A DNA stretch of 64,000 nt from Actinomycetes bacterium. GTDB lineage: Bacteria > Actinomycetota > Acidimicrobiia > Acidimicrobiales > Ilumatobacteraceae. This document shows positions 42,574-50,298 of this stretch, piece by piece. Each line of letters starts with the position of its first letter. Position 1 is the stretch's first letter. Location of the stretch: contig JANXUF010000115.1 in assembly GCA_025356335.1 (NCBI GenBank), forward strand, positions 47,123 to 111,122. The letters run 5' to 3'. Position numbers and translations under genes: made by a program. Under the pieces are notes generated by a model. It saw only the letters and a list, made by a program, of their open reading frames with translations. It made no database searches and had not been told where the DNA came from.

Positions 42574-45273
42574 TCAGCGAGAACTGGCGAGCATCAGCGC
42601 CAGCTCGTTGCGGCTCGCCAGGCCGAGCTTGTCGAAAGCATTTTGGACGTAGCTCTCGACGGTCCGCTGACTGAGTCCGAGCTGATCAGCGATCGCTCTA
42701 CTTGTTCCACCGGCCGCCGCCAAGCCGGCGACCTCACGTTCCCTGGGCGCCAGCGCTGCCTGCATCGTCGCCGGTTGCATGCCCGGCGTGCGAACACCGT
42801 CGAGCCGTGCGCGCAACTCGTCGGCCACCGGCGTGAACGCCTGGCTGCGTCGGCGATCGGCGTGTCGCAGGTGGGCAGCGCATGCCGAAACAGCTGCCTC
42901 ACCTGCGGCGAGCGTGAAGCCCCTCGCCGCAAGCGTCGCCGCGCTCGCTTCCAACGCCTCACCGTCATCGGCCGCAGCGGCGGCGGCGTAGGCGGCAACG
43001 ACCGCCGCCAGCCGTCCGTCATCCGTCACCGCCAGTTCGGCAGCGAGATCGACGACATCCCTGGCCCTACCGAGCCGGACGATGTCGAGCACGAGCAGCA
43101 ATTCCTCGCGCGCCTCTCGGCCACGCCGTGACGCCAGCGCCTCACAGAGAAGACCGAGACCGTCTGTGATGCTGCCGGAGGCGACAATCGCCCACGCATG
43201 GGTGATGCGGTTGTAGAAGTTGAAGACGCCGAGCGCGTCGCACCGCCGGGCTGCGGCTGCGGCTGCGCTCGCCTCGTCGGCCGTCGCCAGCGCTGCCGCA
43301 AGCTCGCTCAGGGCGATCGCCGCGAGTTCCGCAGACCCGGTGCGCTCGAACACCGAAGCGCTGGTCTCTGCCATCTCGGCGGCGAGCACTGGACGTCCCT
43401 GAGCCCGGTACACGGAACTGGCAGCCATGCGGATCCAGGCGACTCCCTGTTGCGACCAGCGGTCGCTTTCGAATTCGATCGCCCGTTCTGCGAGCTCGGC
43501 TGCTTCCCGCAGGCATCCGTCGTGTTGCAGCAGGCGAATGCGCACGTACGACAGCACCGCGGGATCCGGCAACGACGGATCCCAGCCGAGGCGTTCGAAG
43601 ACGGCGTCGGCGCGATCGATCATCGCTCTCCCACGCTGCAGCCGGCCGAGCGACGCCGACGTCATCGCCGAGGCGATCGAGACCCACAGGTCGGCATGGG
43701 TGCCGGCCGCAACGGATGGCACCGTTGCCAGCAACTGTTCAGCGAACTGCGGGCGGGCGAGTGCGACGAGCACGATCGCCTTCCGAGCGGTCAGTGCTGC
43801 CCCGACCGAGGGGTCACCGTCTGACGGGACCTCGAGGGCAAAGGCCTCGGCAAACCTGCCCTGCGTGTAGGTCATCACATCGAACCTCAGCACCGTCGCC
43901 TGCGATCGGAGCCGACCATCATGACGGATGGTGTCGAGCAATGAGTCCACCTGATCGAGGTATTCATTGGCATCGTCGGCGCGGCTCGAGAATGCGGCGA
44001 TCGTCGCCAGCAACATCAGGTCGTCCGGGTTCAGGCTGCTCGATCCGTCCTCCAGCGGAGCAACGAGCGGCGTGAACTGGTTGCCGTCCGACAGCCGCAT
44101 GATTTGTTCGGCAAGGGGTGCGTCGAATCGCAACAGTGCCTGACGTGCAGCCAGCTGAGCGATCGATGAAGGGATCTTCACGCGGGCGCCGAGGTGCCAC
44201 AGCGCGATGCGAAGCGCATCGTCGCGACGGCGGTATCCGCTCGACATCACGGCATTCGCCAACGTGACCCGCGCCCGATTGGCCCAACTCGTCGGCATCG
44301 TCATCCGCAGCATCTCGGCATACATCGGGTGTGCGAGGCGGATCTCCAACCGCCGCCGATCGGGTGTCGCGACGATCAGACCCTCGGATTCCAATCGTTC
44401 GAGCCGTTCGTCCCGATCGCCATCGGTAACGCCCTGGCCGCCTGCGAGCTCCTCGAGCAGCTGGGCATCGAGTGGCTCACCGAGCGCCAGTAACTCCAGA
44501 ATCGAGCGATCCGCTTCGTCGAGATGATGCAGACGGGTTTCGACGGCGGCAACGAGGTCGGACGGCACCGGCAACGGCGCCTGCAACCGCCAGCCACCTG
44601 CCGCCGGCCCGCGCCCGGCAGCGAGCACCAGTACTCCGGCGTCTCTCGCACTGGCCACGAGTTGTTGTAGGAACAGCGGATTGCCGCCGGACGCCTCGAA
44701 CAGCGTGATCGCTGCTGACGGCTGCACCGGCCCGCCGAGTATCGACGCCGCGACTGCCGTCGATTCGCCGAGCCCGAGTACATCGAGCTCGAGACGTTCG
44801 GCATGTCCGTCCTTCCAGAGCGAGGTGATCGGGTCGGCCACTGGCATCTGTGATCGGATCGTGATGACGACAAAAACCGAACCGGCGAGCGCCAACTGCT
44901 GAACGAGCGTCGCCGATGCGTCGTCGAGGAGATGTGCATCGTCGACGAGGATCGTCAAGCGGCGCTCCGTGCCTCTCACCGACAGCGAGGAGACCGTGTG
45001 ACGGATGAGGTCCGCCTGTGTCGTCGGGGCGCTCGGAAGCGACAGCAACGGCGCAACCGCCCCGAGCGGAATGTGCATCGCAGACGGTGTCGCCGTGACT
45101 CGCAGGAGTTCACCACCGTCTCGAGCGAAATCGTTCGCCAATACCTCTGCCAACGCCGATTTCCCCACTCCGGCTGGTCCGACGACGATCAACCCCGTAC
45201 ACCCGGCGCGCCCAGCAGCGGCAACGCCGCGCCGCATTTCACGTTCCCGACCCACCAGATGTCCGCCAACCAC
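42574..45273 (-). CDS. LAL-type LuxR-family transcriptional regulator
   Basis: An 899-aa protein, intact. The N-terminal STAND/AAA module has Walker A VVGPAGVGKSALAE, Walker B LTILVDDAHLLDDAS and SGGNPLFLQQLV. A long Ala-rich helical repeat region follows, then the LuxR DNA-binding domain with LAPREREVAGLAAAGGTSRA, IADQLGLSQRTVESYVQNAF and DKLGLASRNELAL. LAL regulators sense an effector through the ATPase module. GTG at 45273 puts VGREREM right at the N-terminus as in the family. The 13-bp array upstream (45315-45398) occupies its promoter region. Confidence 0.92.
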   Translation of the reverse strand: MVGGHLVGREREMRRGVAAAGRAGCTGLIVVGPAGVGKSALAEVLANDFARDGGELLRVTATPSAMHIPLGAVAPLLSLPSAPTTQADLIRHTVSSLSVRGTERRLTILVDDAHLLDDASATLVQQLALAGSVFVVITIRSQMPVADPITSLWKDGHAERLELDVLGLGESTAVAASILGGPVQPSAAITLFEASGGNPLFLQQLVASARDAGVLVLAAGRGPAAGGWRLQAPLPVPSDLVAAVETRLHHLDEADRSILELLALGEPLDAQLLEELAGGQGVTDGDRDERLERLESEGLIVATPDRRRLEIRLAHPMYAEMLRMTMPTSWANRARVTLANAVMSSGYRRRDDALRIALWHLGARVKIPSSIAQLAARQALLRFDAPLAEQIMRLSDGNQFTPLVAPLEDGSSSLNPDDLMLLATIAAFSSRADDANEYLDQVDSLLDTIRHDGRLRSQATVLRFDVMTYTQGRFAEAFALEVPSDGDPSVGAALTARKAIVLVALARPQFAEQLLATVPSVAAGTHADLWVSIASAMTSASLGRLQRGRAMIDRADAVFERLGWDPSLPDPAVLSYVRIRLLQHDGCLREAAELAERAIEFESDRWSQQGVAWIRMAASSVYRAQGRPVLAAEMAETSASVFERTGSAELAAIALSELAAALATADEASAAAAAARRCDALGVFNFYNRITHAWAIVASGSITDGLGLLCEALASRRGREAREELLLVLDIVRLGRARDVVDLAAELAVTDDGRLAAVVAAYAAAAAADDGEALEASAATLAARGFTLAAGEAAVSACAAHLRHADRRRSQAFTPVADELRARLDGVRTPGMQPATMQAALAPREREVAGLAAAGGTSRAIADQLGLSQRTVESYVQNAFDKLGLASRNELALMLASSR

Positions 45274-45314
45274 TCCCGTCAGTCTGCCACGTCGCCCGGC
45301 GCAGCATCACCCCC

Positions 45315-45398
45315 GATGGACACCTCCGATGGACACCCCCGATGGACACCCCCGATGGACACGCCCGATGGACACGCCCGATGGACACCCCAGATGGA
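45315..45398. repeat. 13-bp tandem repeat, 7 units, in a divergent promoter region
   Basis: GATGGACACNCCC-type units start at 45315, 45328, 45341, 45354, 45367, 45380 and 45393 with no spacing change (the last unit is partial, GATGGA). The array lies in the 186-bp gap between the LAL start (45273) and the 540-aa gene start (45460). The 13-bp period prevents coding use. Confidence 0.95.
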
Positions 45399-45459
45399 AC
45401 CGGACTTGGAGTAGTCCGTACGGTGGCCCGGAGGCGTCGCCGGATGGTTCTCTGGCCAG

Positions 45460-47082
45460 ATGGAAGCACACCTGATCAAACATGCACTGCGGATCGGTGT
45501 CGGCGGCAACGACGGCTATCACCCGGAGGGATGGAACCCGAAGTTGCGGGCGACGGTGATGGGCCCGACGCCGCCAGACGCCGAACTCGTCTGGACGATG
45601 TACAAGCCGGACGGCTCGTCGCGGTTCGAGCACAGTGTGCCGCTACCGGAGCTTGCTGACGAGGAGATGCATTCTGCGTCGCTGCAGCAGTGGGGCAGCG
45701 GAACCGACATCACCGATGAGGGCCGGGCGCGATTCACGCTCCGCATCGTCAACGAACTCGACGGGATCGACGAGTTGCTCCACGATGGCGCGTTCACGGT
45801 GTCGCGTGTGCAGGGGAGCAACAACGTCTTCGGAGTCGACCAGAGTTCACTGTTGACGACCGGACTCGTCGGCTTCGACGTCTACGACGAACACGACGCA
45901 CCGAAGATCCGCGCCACCGTCTTCCTCGGTGGATCGGTCGACGCCTACGAAGTCGAAGCGCACATCTTCCTCGACGGCAAGCGGTTCGCCAGAGCATCCA
46001 ACGTCGAAGGCGGCTACGACTTCACGCCCAACGACGGACAGTCGCTCGGTCGGGAATTCATCGCCGAATTCGAAAGCGTTCGAGGCTGGAACAACCTCAC
46101 CAGCCAGGGATGGGGCGACAGCGACTGGCATCTTCTCGACGGACACCCAGGCCACTACGAGATCAAGTTCACCCGTGGCGGCAAGGTCAACAGGACGATG
46201 TTTTTCGACGTGGAGGACGGACGGATCGTCAAAGACGAACTGATCGAGCCGGACGAAGCGGGTCGGCCGTGTATGTGGCGCACCACACAGATCATCGGGT
46301 CGTTCGAAGGCGACGTCGGCGCAGTTCCCGATGCGCCACGCGCCTACGGAGACCTCGAGCCGTCGACGGTCGACTTCTCCGCCGATCGGATGTACTGGTT
46401 CTGCAATGCGACGGCGGTGCCTCCGGATGGACTCGAGTGCAACGAGGAAACAGCAGAAGCAGTGCACGGCGTTGTCGACACCGCCGTTCGACTGCTGTCG
46501 ACGTGGGAGGGCATCGTCACGGGTCCGATCGATCCACAGGATGCGCGGTCGTTGCAGTTCAGACTGCAGTGCGACGCCGTGGTCAGGGACGTCGACGGAT
46601 GGGAGCCGAGGGCTGCCGCCCTCTCAGGCGCCGGCGACGCCCACGAGTTCGAATACGACGCTGAGGTGATCACGCTGGTCTCGGCGATGCAGCGCGTCTT
46701 TGCCATGCGGACCGCCGCACACCGCTATCTCTGCAGGGACGCCGACGCGGGTGAGAACGCACTCGAGCCGTTTCGCGCCGCACTGAGCAACGACAAACTG
46801 GCGATCTTCGAAGACCATCCTGCTCCGGACTACCGGTACTACACGATCGCCAAGCACGTCATCGAAACCCCTCAACAGCTCGCCGAGGCAACCGTATGGT
46901 TCTTCGAGGGCGTCGACGACGTGCAGGTACGTGGCACCGTCGACGGTCGCGATGTCGCCGCATCCGTCTCCGGGTGGAGGCTCCTCGGTTACCAGTTCGA
47001 CGACGATCAACGTCTGGTCGACGAATTCGAATACCGGGGTGGCGGATCGTCGGCGCCGAAGTCAGCGTTCGTCGGGCGATGA
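45460..47082 (+). CDS. Uncharacterised 540-aa protein
   Basis: A 540-aa soluble protein (no signal peptide or membrane segment seen) that I do not recognise. It is rich in aromatic and acidic residues and appears mostly beta-strand, with repeated patterns such as PKLRATVMG and PKIRATVFLGG (residues ~27 and ~148), GFDVYDEHDAP and FFDVEDGRIVKDELIEPDE. The middle has WFCNATAVPPDGLECNEET and the C-terminal third returns to helix (ITLVSAMQRVFAMRTAAHRYL). The internal RATVFLGG/RATVMG likeness suggests a duplicated domain. It is divergent from the LAL regulator, which may control it. Confidence 0.7.
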   Translation: MEAHLIKHALRIGVGGNDGYHPEGWNPKLRATVMGPTPPDAELVWTMYKPDGSSRFEHSVPLPELADEEMHSASLQQWGSGTDITDEGRARFTLRIVNELDGIDELLHDGAFTVSRVQGSNNVFGVDQSSLLTTGLVGFDVYDEHDAPKIRATVFLGGSVDAYEVEAHIFLDGKRFARASNVEGGYDFTPNDGQSLGREFIAEFESVRGWNNLTSQGWGDSDWHLLDGHPGHYEIKFTRGGKVNRTMFFDVEDGRIVKDELIEPDEAGRPCMWRTTQIIGSFEGDVGAVPDAPRAYGDLEPSTVDFSADRMYWFCNATAVPPDGLECNEETAEAVHGVVDTAVRLLSTWEGIVTGPIDPQDARSLQFRLQCDAVVRDVDGWEPRAAALSGAGDAHEFEYDAEVITLVSAMQRVFAMRTAAHRYLCRDADAGENALEPFRAALSNDKLAIFEDHPAPDYRYYTIAKHVIETPQQLAEATVWFFEGVDDVQVRGTVDGRDVAASVSGWRLLGYQFDDDQRLVDEFEYRGGGSSAPKSAFVGR

Positions 47083-47151
47083 ACAGATCATCGGCGCCCG
47101 CTCTGCTCGCCGGTCGGATCGGGCTGCATCGGCTGTTCTAGCGTGCATCGC

Positions 47152-47931
47152 ATGACGACCAGCGACAACTACAGCCGATCCGTGAAGGGCCTGGTGGCGA
47201 TCGTGACGGGGGCGGCGAGCGGTATGGGTGAGGCGACGACGCACGTCTTCGCGCAAGCGGGCGCGCGGGTGGCGGTGACCGATCTCCGCCTCGCCGACGC
47301 CGAGATCGTCGCCAACGACATTCGCAATTCCGGCGGCGACGCCGTTGCGTGGGCGTTGGACGTCTCCGATCTCGCCTCCGTCAACGCAGTCGTCGGACAG
47401 ATCGCCGGGCACTTCGGAGGGATCGACATCCTCGTCAACAATGCAGGTATCTCCGTCGTCTGCGCGATCGACGATCCGACGTACGAGGAACGATGGACGA
47501 CGGGTGTCACTGTGTTGCTGACCGCTCATCAGCGGATGATCCGCGCCGCGCTCCCCCACCTGCGACGGTCCGCGAGTCCTCGCATCGTGAACATCGCCTC
47601 GACCGAAGCGCTCGGTGCGACCGGAGGGCACAGCGTCTACTCGGCTGCCAAGGCAGGGGTCACCGGACTGACCCGTTCGCTCGCCGTCGAACTCGGACGT
47701 CAGGGCATCACCGTCAACTGCATCTGTCCCGGGCCGATCAACACGGCGATGACGAGTCCTGTCCCCGAGGAGCACAAGACCATCTACGCCAAGCGCCGTA
47801 CCGCTCTCGGCCGTTACGGATCCCCCTACGAAGTGGCCCATATGACGCTCAGCCTGTGCCTGCCGGCAGCGTCGTTCCTGACCGGCGTGACGATCCCCGT
47901 CGACGGCGGCCTGATGGCCCGCAACGCCTGA
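47152..47931 (+). CDS. Short-chain dehydrogenase/reductase
   Basis: A 259-aa classical SDR. The cofactor motif VTGAASGMGEAT lies at about residues 19-30, NNAG at about 95, catalytic Ser in IASTEALG, YSAAK at about 165 and the CPGPINTAM stretch after it. Asp in VAVTDLRLAD after strand 2 suggests NAD(H). The substrate is unknown. ATG at 47152 is used; a GTG three codons upstream is possible. Confidence 0.9.
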   Translation: MTTSDNYSRSVKGLVAIVTGAASGMGEATTHVFAQAGARVAVTDLRLADAEIVANDIRNSGGDAVAWALDVSDLASVNAVVGQIAGHFGGIDILVNNAGISVVCAIDDPTYEERWTTGVTVLLTAHQRMIRAALPHLRRSASPRIVNIASTEALGATGGHSVYSAAKAGVTGLTRSLAVELGRQGITVNCICPGPINTAMTSPVPEEHKTIYAKRRTALGRYGSPYEVAHMTLSLCLPAASFLTGVTIPVDGGLMARNA

Positions 47932-47961
47932 GCGGTACCGGCGATCACCGTCGCCGGGCCG

Positions 47962-48597
47962 TCAGCCGCCGCCGGGGTGAACCGTTCTCGTCCCCCCGAA
48001 ACCGTGGCCGGTTCGCGCCGGGAGCAGCCCGCGCAGGTGACCCGTTTCATTGAAGCTGCGCATGATCGTGTTGCCGCGCGGGGAGATGTCGAGCGTGGTG
48101 ATGCTCGCCTGCGTCAGGTTCAAGCGGAACGCCTCGACCGTGCCACCGAGCGCCCACCGAACCGCTTCCTTGATCGCCGAGACATGGCTGACGACGACGA
48201 CGTTCTGCGTCGAGGCCATCGGGATGAGGTCCTGTGCCGCCTCGGAAACGCGAGCCTCGACGGACCGCATCGATTCCCCGCCTTCCGGCGTGAAATCGGG
48301 GTTGAAGCGGAACTGGTTCCAGATGTCCATCGGGACGTCATCGATCGGTGTGCCGTCCAGGACGCCGTAGTCGACCTCGACCCACCGCGGATCGACCGTG
48401 ATCTGTTGATCGAAAGCGGCTGCCGTTTCCATCGCCCGTGCGAGCGGGCTGGAGATCAGGAGATCCGGCGTGCCGATCCACTCAGCGATCGCCGCAGCTT
48501 GCTGCATCCCGAGTTGGTCGAGGTGTTCGTCGAGGCGACCCTGCAACAGCCGAGCAGCGTTGGCAGCCGTCTGACCGTGACGAACGATGATGAGCAC
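47962..48597 (-). CDS. Histidine phosphatase (phosphoglycerate-mutase-like)
   Basis: A 211-aa phosphatase. The phosphohistidine motif LIIVRHGQTAANAARLLQG is at the N-terminus, SSPLARAMETA at about 50, and the second His in VVVSHVSAIKEA near 140. Members include cofactor-dependent mutases, alpha-ribazole phosphatase and general phosphatases; the substrate is unknown. The start is a GTG with a weak Shine-Dalgarno. Confidence 0.87.
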   Translation of the reverse strand: MLIIVRHGQTAANAARLLQGRLDEHLDQLGMQQAAAIAEWIGTPDLLISSPLARAMETAAAFDQQITVDPRWVEVDYGVLDGTPIDDVPMDIWNQFRFNPDFTPEGGESMRSVEARVSEAAQDLIPMASTQNVVVVSHVSAIKEAVRWALGGTVEAFRLNLTQASITTLDISPRGNTIMRSFNETGHLRGLLPARTGHGFGGTRTVHPGGG

Positions 48598-48613
48598 CTG
48601 CTAACGATAACAG

Positions 48614-48693
48614 GGTGCTGAAATTGGATGCTCGGCCGACACCATTGGGCGCAGCACGGGCACCATATGGAGCGACTGTTGAATTTCAGCACC
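48614..48693. repeat. 80-bp element bounded by 12-bp perfect inverted repeats
   Basis: GGTGCTGAAATT at 48614-48625 and AATTTCAGCACC at 48682-48693, 56 bp between. It lies in the intergenic space between the histidine phosphatase start and the stop of the upstream membrane protein gene. No flanking target duplication is obvious. It could be a very small MITE-like element, a regulatory hairpin or a terminator. Confidence 0.65.
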
Positions 48694-48704
48694 GTCTGAG
48701 GCGG

Positions 48705-49181
48705 TCAGTCCGCCTGCAGCCGACCAGTACGGACGAACTGTCGACGGAGGCGACGATCGCCGAAGTGGAACCGCTTCCACATCCATGCCACTATCAGCGC
48801 TCCGACGATCTCCAGCGGGATGTCGACCGGTCCCCTGCTGATCGACGGGAGCCTTGCATGCGTGAAGTGTGCGCCGGTGAACGGCCACCAGAACACGTCG
48901 GTGTTGTTGAACGCACCGTCGAGCACCAAATGTAGGAACGTCCCGAAAACGACGGCGATGAGGTGTTTGCGGAGCGCACGCCGGCCGATCGTCGCCAGCA
49001 TCACGATGACCAGCAGGGCGATGCTGGCGGTGATCGAGTGCATCATCCTGGCGCCTCCGAACGGGGCATCGATCACGTCGGGGAGGATCGCCCCCAGCCA
49101 CAGCAGCCGGTAGTCGAACGACGGATCGCGAAGCACGAGCCAGACAGCAATGAACGATCCGCCGAGGAACCACAGCAACAC
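48705..49181 (-). CDS. Membrane protein, possible YdjM-like metal-dependent hydrolase family
   Basis: A 158-aa protein with three to four helices (FLGGSFIAVWLVL, then ITASIALLVIVMLAT, and EIVGALIVAWMW) and the polar His-containing stretches ILPDVID, RMMHSIT and GTFLHLVLDGAF, reminiscent of small membrane metal-dependent hydrolases with HS/HxxxD elements. The assignment is weak. It starts with a GTG; the region upstream is the 19-bp array. Confidence 0.62.
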   Translation of the reverse strand: MLLWFLGGSFIAVWLVLRDPSFDYRLLWLGAILPDVIDAPFGGARMMHSITASIALLVIVMLATIGRRALRKHLIAVVFGTFLHLVLDGAFNNTDVFWWPFTGAHFTHARLPSISRGPVDIPLEIVGALIVAWMWKRFHFGDRRLRRQFVRTGRLQAD

Positions 49182-49249
49182 GCCGACAGGCTACGAGCGA
49201 GTACCTGCGGTCCGGCCGAGTACCGGCGGGTCGCTGTGCGAACTCCTCG

Positions 49250-49420
49250 TACTCGGGCGGACGGCTTGTACTCGGGCGGACCGCTTGTACTCGGGCGGAC
49301 CGCTTGTACTCGGGCGGACCCCTCGTACTCGGGCGGACGGCTTGTACTCGGGCGGACCGTTTGTACTCGGGCGGACCGTTTGTACTCGGGCGGACCGCTT
49401 GTACTCGGGTGGTCGGACGG
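49250..49420 (+). repeat. 19-bp tandem repeat, 9 copies
   Basis: TACTCGGGCGGACCGCTTG-type units begin at 49250, 49269, 49288, 49307, 49326, 49345, 49364, 49383 and 49402, exactly 19 bp apart, with a few substitutions (GGCTTG, CCCTCG, CGTTTG). There are no spacers. The array fills the 252-bp intergenic gap between the membrane protein start (49181) and the CdsZ-like gene stop (49434), so it lies between two same-strand genes. Confidence 0.97.
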
Positions 49421-49433
49421 GCGAGGTGCGCGG

Positions 49434-50150
49434 CTACGAGGCGACGACGACGAGCCAGCGGCCGCATTGTTCACAGTCGACCGGGTCGGAGGTCGACGCA
49501 TGCTTGGCCTTGTCGATGAACGCCCGTGAGAGATCGAGATGGCAGGCGCCACACCGGCCGTTGACGATCCGGGCGATCGCCACGCCATCACGGCGATGGC
49601 GGGCACGGTCGTAGCGCGTGACCGTGGCCTCGTCGAAATGCTCTGCCAACTCGGCGCGACTCTGCGTCAGTGCTGCGACTTCCCGATCGAGTTCCGACTC
49701 GGCGACGGCAAGCGCCTGCTTCGCCGCTTCGACCGCTGCCTCCGCACCGGTCAGCGCAGTGTCCGCACTGCCGGCCGCGTTGTCTGCGGATTCGACGACG
49801 TCGAGCAGTTCGAGTTCCTCGTCGTCGGAGGCGCTCCGTTCGGCGTTCAGCAGGCTGATCTCGTGCATCAGCGCTTCCGCTTCACGAGGGGCGATCACCG
49901 TCTTCAACTGCTTCTCCAGGCGGGCCAGCTTCGAATCGCGAAGCTGGCCGGCGTGTTCCAGCGCCTCGATCTGCGCCTGAGCCGCCGCGGCACGCTTGCG
50001 CTCGGTGGCGAGCTTGCGCTGGGTAGCCAGCAGTTTCGTCTCGGCGTCCTTCAATGCGGTCCGCTCCGCCAGCCTGAGACGGCGGTGACCGAGCGCATCG
50101 ATGTTCGAGTCGAGATCCTGCAGGGCGAGCAATTCCAGCGAGTCAGTCAT
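49434..50150 (-). CDS. CdsZ-like C4 zinc-ribbon coiled-coil protein
   Basis: A 238-aa protein. Residues ~1-185 are a long antiparallel coiled coil rich in Ala, Glu and Arg (LLALQDLDSNIDALGHRRLR to LTQSRAELAEHFD), and the C-terminus is a Cys4 zinc ribbon (GRCGACHLDLSRAF and DCEQCGRWL). This is the layout of the C4-type zinc-ribbon family associated with DUF34/NIF3 genes and of CdsZ in Helicobacter. It is a probable RNA- or protein-binding factor. ATG at 50150. Confidence 0.88.
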   Translation of the reverse strand: MTDSLELLALQDLDSNIDALGHRRLRLAERTALKDAETKLLATQRKLATERKRAAAAQAQIEALEHAGQLRDSKLARLEKQLKTVIAPREAEALMHEISLLNAERSASDDEELELLDVVESADNAAGSADTALTGAEAAVEAAKQALAVAESELDREVAALTQSRAELAEHFDEATVTRYDRARHRRDGVAIARIVNGRCGACHLDLSRAFIDKAKHASTSDPVDCEQCGRWLVVVAS

Positions 50151-50207
50151 CTGCTCCCAACACTACGTCGTCACGGCAGTGCGACTTCGCCGGCGCCTCC
50201 GTCCCGC

Positions 50208-50255
50208 CCCGTGTCACCGAATGTCACGGCTGATGTGGACATTCGGTGACACGGG
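50208..50255. repeat. Palindromic repeat, copy 1 (18-bp perfect stem)
   Basis: CCCGTGTCACCGAATGTC (50208-50225) is exactly complementary to 50238-50255 with a 12-nt loop. It lies between the PBP gene end and the CdsZ-like gene start. A related copy is at 54755-54798; the shared sequence GTGTCACCGAATGTC suggests a dispersed element, though it could also serve as a terminator. Confidence 0.85.
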
Positions 50256-50298
50256 CGACGCCGAGCGCTGTGAACGTGTGCGACTCGGCGTGAGGGCA

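Noticed and set aside
49250..49420. CRISPR array
   Set aside because: Units are directly contiguous with a 19-bp period and there are no spacers; no cas gene is nearby.
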